Source: Isoetes taiwanensis (lineage: Eukaryota; Streptophyta; Lycopodiopsida; Isoetales; Isoetaceae). From it: DNA of 64,000 nt. The stretch spans positions 20,661,513-20,725,512 of the forward strand of contig JAJEKV010000014.1 in NCBI GenBank assembly GCA_021234155.1, written 5' to 3'. Both the position numbers and the translations under genes were made by a program. Positions 11,500 through 19,735 of the stretch are shown piece after piece. The notes beneath the pieces were generated by a model, which worked only from the letters and a program-made list of their open reading frames with translations, had not been told where the DNA came from and did no database searches. Numbering within the stretch: position 1 is the first letter of the stretch; the number at the start of each line of letters is the position of its first letter.

Positions 11500-11928
11500 G
11501 GATCTTCAAGAAAGAATTTTTTGTATGTTCAAGATGGGGAGCTCAAAGAACAAGCTAAAGACGCAGGAAAGAAACCAAAGAAAGGTGGTGAATCAAAACC
11601 AAAAATATGAGCATTGTACCACGGGCAGATTCTGGGGTCTTAAAAGCAAAGAAATATTTGTTCTTTGTTGGAAAAAGTAGTTGCCAAAGAATTCACATTA
11701 GGCGAGATGGCCAAGGAAGCTAAAACGTAAGCCTCACTTGCTATGCCATGTTTTTTCTACCTTTTTTTGTCTTACAATATTTTCCCTTTGCGTCGGAAAG
11801 ACATTGTCACTTGCCGGCCGAAGTTAATGAAGCAGCTCAACCTAGAAGATGGGAGGAGTGCAAACTTTTGTACCCAAGTTGTACCACGACAAGATCATCG
11901 AGAGCACGCAGATTAACCCTTTGGCTGG
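11500..11928 (+). CDS. Gene 1 linker exons
   Basis: Two putative exons separated by an intron opening with GTAAGC at 11727. The first reads VWDLQERIFCMFKMGSS then lysine-rich sequence. The second, after about 11801, reads DIVTCRPKLMKQLNLEDG and ends before GTAAGT at 11929. Composition fits a helical linker. No family was recognised and the exact edges are uncertain. Confidence 0.3.
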
Positions 11929-12156
11929 GTAAGTTTTAAAAAAAATATGTTATGTGTTTGTGCCTTTGTCTCACATTACTCTTGAGAACAAAGAAGAAGG
12001 GGCTACCCAATGGATTTTTGAACCTGGGTTCAGAGGGCCAAGGAAGAGAGGCAAAGGTTAAAGGCAATTGAACAGGGTAGAGAGGTCGCCACTTCCAGTT
12101 TTGATTTGTACATATGAGAGATTTACCACATTTGGTCGGGGCGTCCAATACTGGGG

Positions 12157-12420
12157 TTGTTGAGGGTGATTGTACAAGGTGGGGACTCTTTTAGATTATG
12201 CATTGCAGATATTCCTTATGGATTTAAAATAAAGGATAGCGCTTTTGATGAGGAGGCTTTCACTCACGTGCAAGTCCGGTCTTTCTGGATGGCCTCAAAG
12301 AAGTCACGACACATCCAAAACCGGAGGGTCATCATTTTTCATTCCGACCTTCTCGGGCGATGTCGGTGCTTAAACCTATGGGAGATGCATGTAACGCCGG
12401 CTTCGAACCAGCTGCGTTTG
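12157..12420 (+). CDS. Gene 1 methyltransferase exon with motif IV (ADIPYG)
   Basis: Reads VIVQGGDSFRLCIADIPYGF then DSAFDEEAFTHVQV, and one frame over FLDGLKEVTTHP…MSVLKPMGDACNAGFEPAAF up to GTAAGC at 12421. ADIPYG matches the catalytic (D/N/S)PPY motif IV of DNA N6-adenine or N4-cytosine methyltransferases. The downstream AGFEPAAF resembles the strand after motif V in such enzymes. Motif IV coming before motif I (next exon) is the beta-class order, as in CcrM-type enzymes. One frameshift lies inside the exon. Confidence 0.5.
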
Positions 12421-12466
12421 GTAAGCTTCACAATTAACGTTTTTTTGTTTTTACGGTAACTCCACC

Positions 12467-12630
12467 GGTATAAATTTATACCACATCCGTCTTAAGGTTT
12501 AAATTTTTAAAGGTTGGAACAACCGTGGTATAAATTTATCTGACAAGGCAATGTCTCGTATAAATTTATCTGACTTTGCCGCCGGTATAAATTTATACTG
12601 ACAAGGCAACCGTGGTATAAGTTTATACCG
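12467..12630. repeat. Palindrome family 1 array, gene 1 intron 5
   Basis: A perfect core at 12467-12482 and four variants (GTGGTATAAATTTATC twice-like, CCGGTATAAATTTATACTG, GTGGTATAAGTTTATACCG) just after the donor at 12421. Confidence 0.85.
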
Positions 12631-12727
12631 CCACACTCTTTGGGCTAACTTATTTTCCTTGTTTTCTTTTTTACTAATTTCTAATTTCTATATTGCTTGG
12701 CGGGCTTAAAACAAAGCGTCAAGGGTC

Positions 12728-13461
12728 ATGGTGGTGGTCCGCTTTAGTGAGTTGTTTCGAGCATTTTCATATAGGTTTTTACGGTACGGACGCCAAAAAC
12801 CATGGTTCATTTTAACACGCAGAATGAAAAGACTCCTCCCCCGCAATGCATTTCAGTTCAATTTGTTTTGCGAAATTAAAGAGACCCACAAAGCGACAAG
12901 GCGCCGTGGTGTCCCATTATCGGAGCCACAATGGCTTATTAATAATTTGATCTGATGGTTTTCTACCGAGACCTGGATCCTAGATGCCTTTTCTGGATCA
13001 GGCACCACAGCAGTTTGCGCCCTTATGCAGGGGCGCAATGTCGTCTCCGTCGACATAGACCCAGATAAAGTAAGCTTCATCAGGACCAGGATAAGCTCTT
13101 GCGAATCCTTTCCCGATGAAAACGGTGAACGGGAGCAAAGAGCGGTGCAGCCGATGCTAAGGGCACTTACACGTAAATCGACCTCCACTTTACGGGAAGA
13201 AGAGATGAGGAGGTGGAGTTTGTTGACTTGGAGCCCTGTGGTGCGAGCGGAGAAACCGCCTGTGCCAATAGGTTTGGAATCGAAGGAGGCGTCTCTCATT
13301 GTTGTAAGCTTCGCAAGAGCCAGATCTCAAAGGGTACGAGAGTCCTGTGGACTGGGAAGAGCCACCTCTCGTATAAATTTATACAGACAGAGTTCTTAAC
13401 CACTTTCATTGTAAACTATGTGCTAAGTAATATTATAATTTATTTTGATGAAGATTTTTAA
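12728..13461 (+). CDS. Gene 1 methyltransferase exon with motif I (DAFSGSGTT) and Cys-rich tail
   Basis: SEPQWLINNLI lies just before WILDAFSGSGTTAVCALMQG and RNVVSVDIDPDKVSFIRTRI. This is the canonical S-adenosylmethionine-binding motif I (DxFxGSGTT) followed by the acidic motif II/III strand, in the C-terminal position expected of beta-class enzymes. Then come charged residues and, in another frame, VEFVDLEPCGASGETACANR with SHCCKLRKSQISKGTRVLWTG, perhaps a zinc-binding tail. Frameshifts separate these pieces. A GTAAGC near 13304 and an AG at 13390 may delimit a last intron holding one palindrome. Confidence 0.55.
13370..13385. repeat. Palindrome family 1, last copy
   Basis: CGTATAAATTTATACAG lies near the end of gene 1 and touches a possible CAG acceptor. 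Confidence 0.7.
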
Positions 13462-14086
13462 ATTGAAAGCTTTGTCTCTCTAACAATGCTTAATTGAAAC
13501 AACTCTTTCTTGCTCCAGGATTTCACACTCTTTGTCTTTCCAATGTTTGACTTTTTTAGTACTTCTATTAAGCTTGCAAAAAAACAATCTATATTTTCTT
13601 CTGTTTTTAACAATAAATATTTACTGAGTTATCAAAGTTAATGTCTCTCTCCTTAAAACAAGCATTTTTTTTTTTGCCCTTCTTTTAAAATGAAAAAGCT
13701 TTAAAAATGTTGCTTTTTTTGGGGTATCCCGAATGCTAATTGCTCAACAATCTATTTTGCTCCCTATTTTGTGTGTTTTTTTTAAGTTTTCAATTTTTAT
13801 AAAGGAATCTTTCAAACGCACTTCTTAAATAAGTGCGTTTCATTTTAAACCTTGTTAATGGCAGCTTTAATCCAAGAAGACAAGCTTTTGCATTTGCTCG
13901 AGGCAGAGGAAGCAGATGATGTTTATGAAAACCAGAATAGTTTTTTATAAACTTCATCTGCTTCTTTTTGTTTCGAGTAAATTCTTGAGTTTCTCTTCCT
14001 GAATTAATCATGCTATTGCATGCAAGTTTCTATGATGAATAAGTTTAGTAGAAAGCATTAGGAAAATCTCAAAGATAACATTTGAA
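13462..14086. other. Spacer between genes 1 and 2
   Basis: AT-rich. It holds an inverted-repeat block at about 13800-13852 (AAACGCACTT…AAGTGCGTTT) that matches 5333-5395 in reverse, and the small ORF at 13858-13950. Confidence 0.5.
13858..13950 (+). CDS. Possible 30-residue ORF or exon
   Basis: ATG at 13858 opens MAALIQEDKLLHLLEAEEAD and closes at TAA 13948-13950. The acidic helical composition looks protein-like, but it is short, has no recognised homologue, and could be a first exon whose intron carries the palindromes at 14087-14420. Confidence 0.2.
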   Translation: MAALIQEDKLLHLLEAEEADDVYENQNSFL

Positions 14087-14420
14087 ACACGCTAAGCGTG
14101 TTCCATTCTAACCTTAGCCTTGAATATGAATACACGCTCGGCGTGCATTCAGCAGAGAGGGAGAAAAAAAAAACTGTACAGATAGATAAGTAAATAATGT
14201 GCCTGGCCTTTATCTATTTACTTATCTATCTGTACAGTTTTTTTTTTCTCCCTCTCTGCTGAATGCACGCCGAGCGTGTATAGTTTTTCCTATATAGCAG
14301 TTTACACGCTGAGCATGCAAACAATTTTACCCCTAGTTTCAACTTTTAAGTTAAACACGCCGGGCGTGTCTCTTAGTATCTAAGTTTACAAATAAATAAA
14401 TATAACACGCCAGGCGTGAA
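14087..14420. repeat. Palindrome family 2 cluster upstream of gene 2
   Basis: Six variants of CACGC(c/t)NNGCGTG: AACACGCTAAGCGTGTT at about 14087, ACACGCTCGGCGTGC, GCACGCCGAGCGTGT, ACACGCTGAGCATGC, ACACGCCGGGCGTGT and ACACGCCAGGCGTGA. The two middle bases vary while the flanking hexamers are kept. Confidence 0.8.
14131..14280. repeat. Perfect 66-bp inverted repeat (hairpin) with 18-bp loop
   Basis: 14131-14196 and 14215-14280 are exact reverse complements by inspection, including a run of ten A and ten T. Each arm ends in a family 2 palindrome. The loop is 14197-14214. It could be a foldback element, an siRNA-type hairpin, or an artefact of a folded template. Confidence 0.8.
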
Positions 14421-14451
14421 TACTGATACTCCGTTCACTTCCTATTGATAG

Positions 14452-14673
14452 ATGCCAAGTTACATTAATCACTCGGTTGGCGACGAAGATTCATTGGAAT
14501 TACATTTGGGGCAGCAATCACACAGCCCAGCTCCAGTTTCGGCTCCAATCTCTAGCCCGGTTGAACCGCAGCCGAGCACCAGTCCGGCTGTAGCACCAGT
14601 CTTGCAACCCCTGCAGTACTTGGATCAAGTAATGATGATGGCAGCAGAGCGCAAGGCAATGATAAATCTGTAA
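14452..14673 (+). CDS. Pro/Ser-rich ORF or exon, unassigned
   Basis: Starts MPSYINHSVGDEDSLELHLG after a possible AG acceptor (…GATAG) and continues with a Pro/Ser/Val-rich stretch (SPAPVSAPISSPVEPQ, SPAVAPVLQPLQYLDQ), ending at TAA or at a possible GTAATA donor. Its 3' end overlaps the minus-strand gene at 14670-15019, so one of the two reaches less far than drawn. No family was recognised. Confidence 0.3.
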   Translation: MPSYINHSVGDEDSLELHLGQQSHSPAPVSAPISSPVEPQPSTSPAVAPVLQPLQYLDQVMMMAAERKAMINL

Positions 14674-15019
14674 TACATGTTATATACCTTTTTTAAGCGG
14701 TTTCTTGGCCATGCAACAAATGTTCTAACACTTTCTCCAACCGTATCCCCACCGGGGTGTCTGCGAGGTAAAGCTTCATCCGTAGCGCAGCAGTTAATCA
14801 CTGTAACTCGGACATTCTTATCCCCGAGCGGAATTCCATGACAGTTTGCAGTCGGATCGATGGAGTCGATCTTGCATAATCCTACTTTCCTTTTCTGATT
14901 TGTAGTTAACATGAAACATTCATCTTCGACACTGCAGACAATTGCCTATTCAGAAACCTTTACTGGAAATTATTGTACAAGCTATAGGAATGAGATGCTT
15001 ACCAGAATTCTGTAGCCAT
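14670..15019 (-). CDS. Two-exon fragment resembling CACTA-associated plant proteins
   Basis: Minus strand. Exon 1 (15019-15003) encodes MATEF and ends at GTAAGC; exon 2 starts at 14931 after CTGCAG. The splice keeps the frame (…EFC-VEDECFMLTTNQKRK). Exon 2 continues GIPLGDKNVRVTVINC, LPRRHPGGDTVGESVRTFVAWP. The pattern of a short strand-rich segment ending GxxVAWP recalls a domain near CACTA/En-Spm transposase genes and Ulp1-containing plant elements. The downstream part is missing and may be truncated by gene 2's upstream region. Confidence 0.4.
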
Positions 15020-15867
15020 TCTTGAGAAGCCGATTCGAGTTCTCGAAATCACAGGCGCTATGGAAACGCAGGCGGTCGGGAAAAATTTGAGTTACAAGAA
15101 AGCTTAGGTTAATTACATTTTGGCGGGATAAATTTGACGGGATACATTTTGGGTAGATTGGTTTTTAAAAACTCAATGAAAGAAGTCGGCGGCGGGTCTT
15201 CGTCATTATTATTTTTATGTGTCAAGAATATTTCGAAACTGCATTTTGTGTTTTCTTGAAATTCAAATTTCTCTCGTGCAGGTAGAAAACGCTATTTCTC
15301 GTACAGGTAGAAAAAGCTATTTCTTCGAGCAGCTCGAGCGCGTATCCGAGCGACCTTCCGACTCTGTTACTAGGCGACTCCGGAGATGTCTTCTAAAACG
15401 AATCGAGGTCGAGGCGGACGGGGCAGAGGAAGCGGTGGAAGAGGAATCTCAAAACCCGGCACTTCTCAAGTTTCAGAGGACGTTGATCAGAATACACAGA
15501 ATACACAGAACCCTACTCAAGGTATTTAATTTGCCACAGAATTCACACTGTGTGGAGAGTATTATGCTTGCATGAATTTGAGATATTTCCTTGCCTTCAG
15601 TTAATATGCTTTGCATGAGTTTGAGTTATTATGCTTTGCATGAATTTTAAGTATTACCATCAGTTAATGCTCTGATTGTGCGTTTTGTAGAACATAATTT
15701 TGCTCTGTTTTATAGAATATAGCAGTGTTAGACAGTTGGAGATAGCAATGTTCAATGAGGTTAAATAGTGTGAAATATGGATTCATAAAGGGTATATAGC
15801 TTAAAATGTGGATGCAAACTAATTTAGTTTCAAATTCACGCATAGCATGGTCAATAATAGGAGCTAC

Positions 15868-15921
15868 CAACACGCCAAGCGTGAATTGTACTAATTTAGG
15901 TTTAAATGCACGCCAAGCATG
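15868..15921. repeat. Palindrome family 2, gene 2 intron 1
   Basis: AACACGCCAAGCGTGAATT and, 30 bp on, GCACGCCAAGCATGA, both inside the 15522-15970 intron. Confidence 0.75.
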
Positions 15922-15970
15922 ATCTCTTGTTCTGAAAAGTACTCTAAAAAATGTTCATCTTCTTTTGTAG

Positions 15971-16440
15971 TGCCCATGAGGAAGAAAACCACTAATAATT
16001 CGGGTTCTATTCCTGCCAAGAAAGCAAGGGTAGACGACCCAGATGCAGTACCATATGATCTCACCTTAGATGATGAAGGGCCGATTCTTATAGCAACCAT
16101 CGACCACCGCCCAAGAAGAGGAAATGGACGAGGGTGCCGAGTGGTATGCGTTGACCTTGCCAAGACAAATGGCAAGCTCGACTTAACTCTCTTCTCGAGG
16201 AAAAAGGAAGGCACAAGATGACCAAACAAGGGATCCTAATCTCTTGTGAGGAAGAGGATGACACCAACCGCAAATTGCTCTTGGAGATTACACATAAGCA
16301 AAAGAAAGATCTGCTCGGACTTACTCCTTTGAGAGCTCATGATACAAGGATACGTTCATGAAGACAGATGTGAGCGGTGAGACATGTTTTAAGTATGGCT
16401 GGCCCACCAATGTAGCGATTACGCCCGGTATCTATTTGCC
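15971..16440 (+). CDS. Gene 2 exon 2: basic/acidic N-terminal region
   Basis: Begins VPMRKKTTNNSGSIPAKKAR (nuclear-signal-like), then DDPDAVPYDLTLDDEGPILI and VVCVDLAKTNGKLDLTLFS. A frame change near 16205 leads to KMTKQGILISCEEEDDTNRK and LLGLTPLRAHDTRIRS. Another leads to CFKYGWPTNVAITPGIYLP. It occupies the place of the gene 1 exon 2-3 region. Not recognised beyond that. Confidence 0.45.
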
Positions 16441-16749
16441 AAGGGGTTACGGTGCGGCGTAGAGAGGCATGTTCACTAAACCGACACCAAGTCACTATTT
16501 GCGCAAGCTAGGGAATTAGCTGACTTGAAAGCTTCTAGGAGGGTCCTAGATCTAGGGAAGGATGTTCAACCCGGTTGTCGGAAGGCATGGAGGCTTCGCT
16601 TTTTGAGAATGAAGTGGACGGGGTGGCGCAGCCTAGAGGCCATGAACAAGTCAATAAGTACGCTTGACCATTATCCATTGGGTCTTAAGGAAAGTTTTGC
16701 GATCCATGTGAAGTCCCTCATCCGTTCACCAAGCTCCATTTATGTTAGC

Positions 16750-17099
16750 GGAAGATATGATCCAAAGACATGCCATGGAGATTGTTGAGCATGATTAGTA
16801 ATCCAGTCAAATGCCTATGCCAAATGGATGTGTTACCTTGGGATATGATCTCGAACAAGCCTGCTGTATGGACGAACGTCGAGGAGCTATTATTAAATGA
16901 TGATATTAAATTCATCATCATCGACGGGCAGCATTCCGTTGAGGCACAAAAGGCCCTCATCAGGCAGGCAGAACAAACAGGCCAAACCATGTTCTACAAT
17001 CACTATGCGTATAGGAGGTGTCGTCTCTTCTTCACCTACAGATTTGGCTGAGATTAGTGCAACTTTGAATGAAATGGGGAAGACATTTCTATACAAAAG
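16750..17099 (+). CDS. Gene 2 ParB-like domain
   Basis: DMIQRHAMEIVE, then CLCQMDVLPWDMISNKPAVW, VEELLLNDDIKF, IIIDGQHSVEAQKALIRQA and (one frame over) AEISATLNEMGKTFLYK before a GTAATT donor at 17100. IIIDGQHSVEAQ sits where gene 1 has YYVLGGTHSYKAR. Both fit the ParB/sulfiredoxin G-x-H-S/R-x-x-A box with a hydrophobic strand before it. A stop pair and frame changes interrupt it. Confidence 0.45.
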
Positions 17100-17133
17100 G
17101 TAATTGACTGCATTAGAATGTTAGCACTTTAAT

Positions 17134-17440
17134 ATTCACGCCAGGCGTTCATTCAAATGAAACCAAATCACGCCAGGCGTGATTTCAAATGAAACCAAAT
17201 CACGCCAGGCGTGTTTTCAAATCAAACCAATTCACACCAGGCGTGAAATGTTAAAGCACGTCTGGCATGAATTGATTTGATTTGAAAGCACGCCTGGCGT
17301 GATTTGGTTTCATTTGAAATCACGCCCGGGCGTGAATTTAACCGATTCGAAGCACGCTGGCGTGAATTCAACCGATTCGAAAGCATGCCCGTGAATTGCA
17401 TTGGTATTTAATTCATTTCATGCCAAAGCGTGCTTTGAGG
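17134..17440. repeat. Palindrome family 2 array, gene 2 intron after ParB-like domain
   Basis: Ten or so copies, for example AATCACGCCAGGCGTGATT, AGCACGCCTGGCGTGATTT and AATCACGCCCGGGCGTGAA. The copies left and right of about 17250 are in mirror order together with their TTTCAAATGAAACC spacers, so the array as a whole is also a large imperfect hairpin. Confidence 0.85.
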
Positions 17441-18370
17441 TTGATCTTTTCTATTCAAATTTGCCCCACGTGTTTCTTGTGTTCGACATCGATTCAATGC
17501 CGTACTTTTGGCAGTCCATACATGGAGCAAACTGCGCCACGCCCGCCAACAACGATGGGTGGAATATGGCTGTCCATTACCCACCGCATGCATGGTCAAA
17601 GTCCGAGGCTTTCAAGCTCTTTGGAGCGGACTGTCGCCGCAGACAATTATCTGTGAGAAGAAGAAAACCGCAAGAAAATCAAAGAAAAAGGTGGTGATGA
17701 CATTGCGGATCCTTTCAAAGCTCATCTAGCGTGTCAGCCCACCAGACTCGTATAAGATTGTGTTTTGTAAGGATGTAGTATGGCAAAAGTGGAATGAATC
17801 GGGACGCTTATGCACAAGGGAAGCTGCCGGATACTATGGGTAGGGTGCCTCCCGTTGATGTAAGCATCTTTGACTTGAATGTGACAAAGATGAGAAAGAC
17901 TCGGGGGCTAGACGGCCGAAACCATTTGGGTTTTAGACCGGTGCTTAAAGAAGGAAGTCTTATACAAGAAGAGTGCTTTCACTAAGGATAGGATGTCCTT
18001 CTTGAGTGCCGCAGACCATGTGAAGGATGTAATGCATACAATGAAGTCACCGTAGGAGCCGAAGTTACAAAGGCTATCGGGGATGTGGCATTATCCGAAA
18101 TTGGATTCTTCGGACAAATACAAGGTCATAATGATGACATCAAGAAGTTTGTATTCTGGTCAAAGGACTTCCTAAAGAATTGGAAGGCTAAAAATACAAA
18201 ACATAAGGAGACTCTACCCCTAAGGTAACCGGGCCGAGGAGTTGAGAAGAAAAGTGGCCCTTGTGAAGAAGATTACCGGAGAAGAAGACACCGGCCCAAA
18301 GATTGGTCTCCATTGGGTACAAAGGTCTCTTGCCGTAATCAACCGATTGCCTTAAAAAATATATCACTCT
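17440..18370 (+). CDS. Gene 2 middle region, fragmented
   Basis: After the palindrome intron the reading resumes near 17440 (VDLFYSNLPHVFLVFDIDSM, YFWQSIHGANCATPANNDGW, NMAVHYPPHAWSKSEAFKLF). Later fragments are MRKTRGLDGRNHLGFRP, RMSFLSAADHVKDVMHTMKS and ALVKKITGEEDTGPKIGLHW. The pieces lie in several frames and match no family I can name. They sit between the ParB-like and methyltransferase-like parts. Confidence 0.35.
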
Positions 18371-19525
18371 TTGTGTTGGACATCGGGGGTGGGAGAGGAG
18401 ATATGGGCATGAACCGGAAGGACTACAACAGCTTCTTTACCGGTGTATAGGATTGACCACCGAGAGGTCCTTCACTATTGTCATTGTTTGTCCTTGGTGA
18501 GTCACATTCGCATGATGCACTATCCGCCGCTCATGATCGGAGGCGTCAAAGTTATTAGGAGGGATGCCTAATATATGATGTTAAAGATAATGAGTCGCTG
18601 AAACGAAAGGAAGATGGCACATGTGATCTTTATTATGATAGCCATCTTTTCAGACGAGGAATATGATATTGCTAAGGCCAAGGGTGACAATAGCAGTGCA
18701 TGGGAATGTTTTCTTCTAGATGATCTAGACTTAAGAACTATATTCTATCATACGGATCAGGATCAGTCAGAACAGGATGAGTCAGAAGAGGATGAGGATG
18801 GGACCCCCCTCCTAAGTGGGGAAATCAAGCACTGAGCTACAAACTAAGGAGAAGGACCCCTTAAATAAAAATGGATTTCCCCCGTCTATGGCTGCTTACC
18901 TCGTCGAGGCATTTACTCCAATTGATACAACCTGCTTGGAGCTTCATGTTGGAGGTTATATTGCCCGAGAGGCTCTTATGGGTGTTAGAAGATGTCACTG
19001 CTTTGTGAGTGATGAGCAGGCCAAAGACTTTCTTGAACCATTCCTCATGCATGTGGTTGCCAAATCTCCTAAAGGCCCTTATGGCAACCTGAAATCATCA
19101 GCAATCAAAAGTCTCGTAGACTTGTCTAATTTGAAAGTGGACGATGGTTCTAATGAGGGAACTAGTAATCCGCAGCCTGAAAAGGAAAGCAATGAACAAA
19201 TACCTGCTAAACTGGCTGCTCAAAGTACTGTGATCGCGGCGAACATGGGGAATATCCTTGCCTCCCTTCAGGGTGATGCAAGCAACAATAGAGGAGATTC
19301 ACAGGTTAACAATGAACTAATTGAAAAGGTAACCGAAACTGAAGGCAACCAAGATGACTCTAGTGATTCACAGGTTTGCCAAATCAATAGTAAAATAATG
19401 TCAGTTGTGAAGGACGCAGCGGAACTAATAGAAACTAACAATTCTAACAGTCAGAAGAGCACGACGATTAAGGGTGGCGAAGGGGAGAATGACGCCGACG
19501 ACGGCAGCGAAACTGAAGATGATAG
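18371..19525 (+). CDS. Gene 2 degenerate methyltransferase-like region and Ser/Asn-rich tail
   Basis: FVLDIGGGRGDMGMNRKDYN occupies the place of gene 1 CIADIPYGFKIKDSAFDEEA, with GGG in place of the catalytic P-Y-G. The ORF 18816-19525 reads PPSMAAYLVEAFTPIDTTC, LELHVGGYIAREALMGVRRC and HCFVSDEQAKDFLEPF, aligning with gene 1 WLINNLI…DAFSGSGTTAVCALMQGRNV but without a GSG loop. A long low-complexity Asn/Ser/Glu tail follows up to the donor at 19526. If the alignment is right, the domain keeps its fold but has lost methyl transfer. A frameshift lies near 18820. Confidence 0.4.
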
Positions 19526-19545
19526 GTATGGCCTTGTCCAGAAAT

Positions 19546-19683
19546 CGCGCCACGCGTGATTTAATTTGTATTACCTTTGAATTAAATCGCACCTGGCGTG
19601 CTTTGATTATTTTTCCCTGTCAAACTAAATCACGCCGAGCGCGATTTGGTTAAGACTATCTCAAATCACGCTTGGCGCGTTTG
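19546..19683. repeat. Palindrome family 2 array, last intron of gene 2
   Basis: Four copies (AATCGCGCCACGCGTGATTT, AATCGCACCTGGCGTGCTTT, AATCACGCCGAGCGCGATTT, AATCACGCTTGGCGCGTTT) within the 210-bp intron 19526-19735. Confidence 0.8.
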
Positions 19684-19735
19684 TATTGTTTGTGTTATCG
19701 TATCTTGCTGACCGGATACATGTTTGATGTTTCAG

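Larger units (their letters stand above)
9144..13461 (+). pseudogene. Gene 1: ParB-like plus beta-class DNA methyltransferase, frame-disrupted
   Basis: Plus-strand gene starting ATGGCCAAT|GTAAGT (first exon of three codons) with further donors GTAAGT at 10143, 11211 and 11929 and GTAAGC at 11727 and 12421. Successive exons encode an unrecognised N-terminal domain, an Arg/Gly-rich stretch with basic clusters, a ParB-like domain, a linker, and a beta-class amino-methyltransferase in the order motif IV (ADIPYG) then motif I (DAFSGSGTT). A Cys-rich tail (PCGASGETACANRFG, SHCCK) may be a zinc-binding end. Five introns contain the palindrome GGTATAAATTTATACC. In-frame stops (TGA at about 9961, TAA at 11144-11146) and roughly six single-base frame changes mean it is decayed, or that the assembly carries indel errors. 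A very similar architecture follows downstream as gene 2. Confidence 0.6.

Noticed and set aside
15219-15575. 118-residue plus ORF
   Set aside because: Overlaps gene 2 exon 1 in another frame; the ATG at 15386 splices in frame to the next exon and gives an RG-rich start like gene 1.
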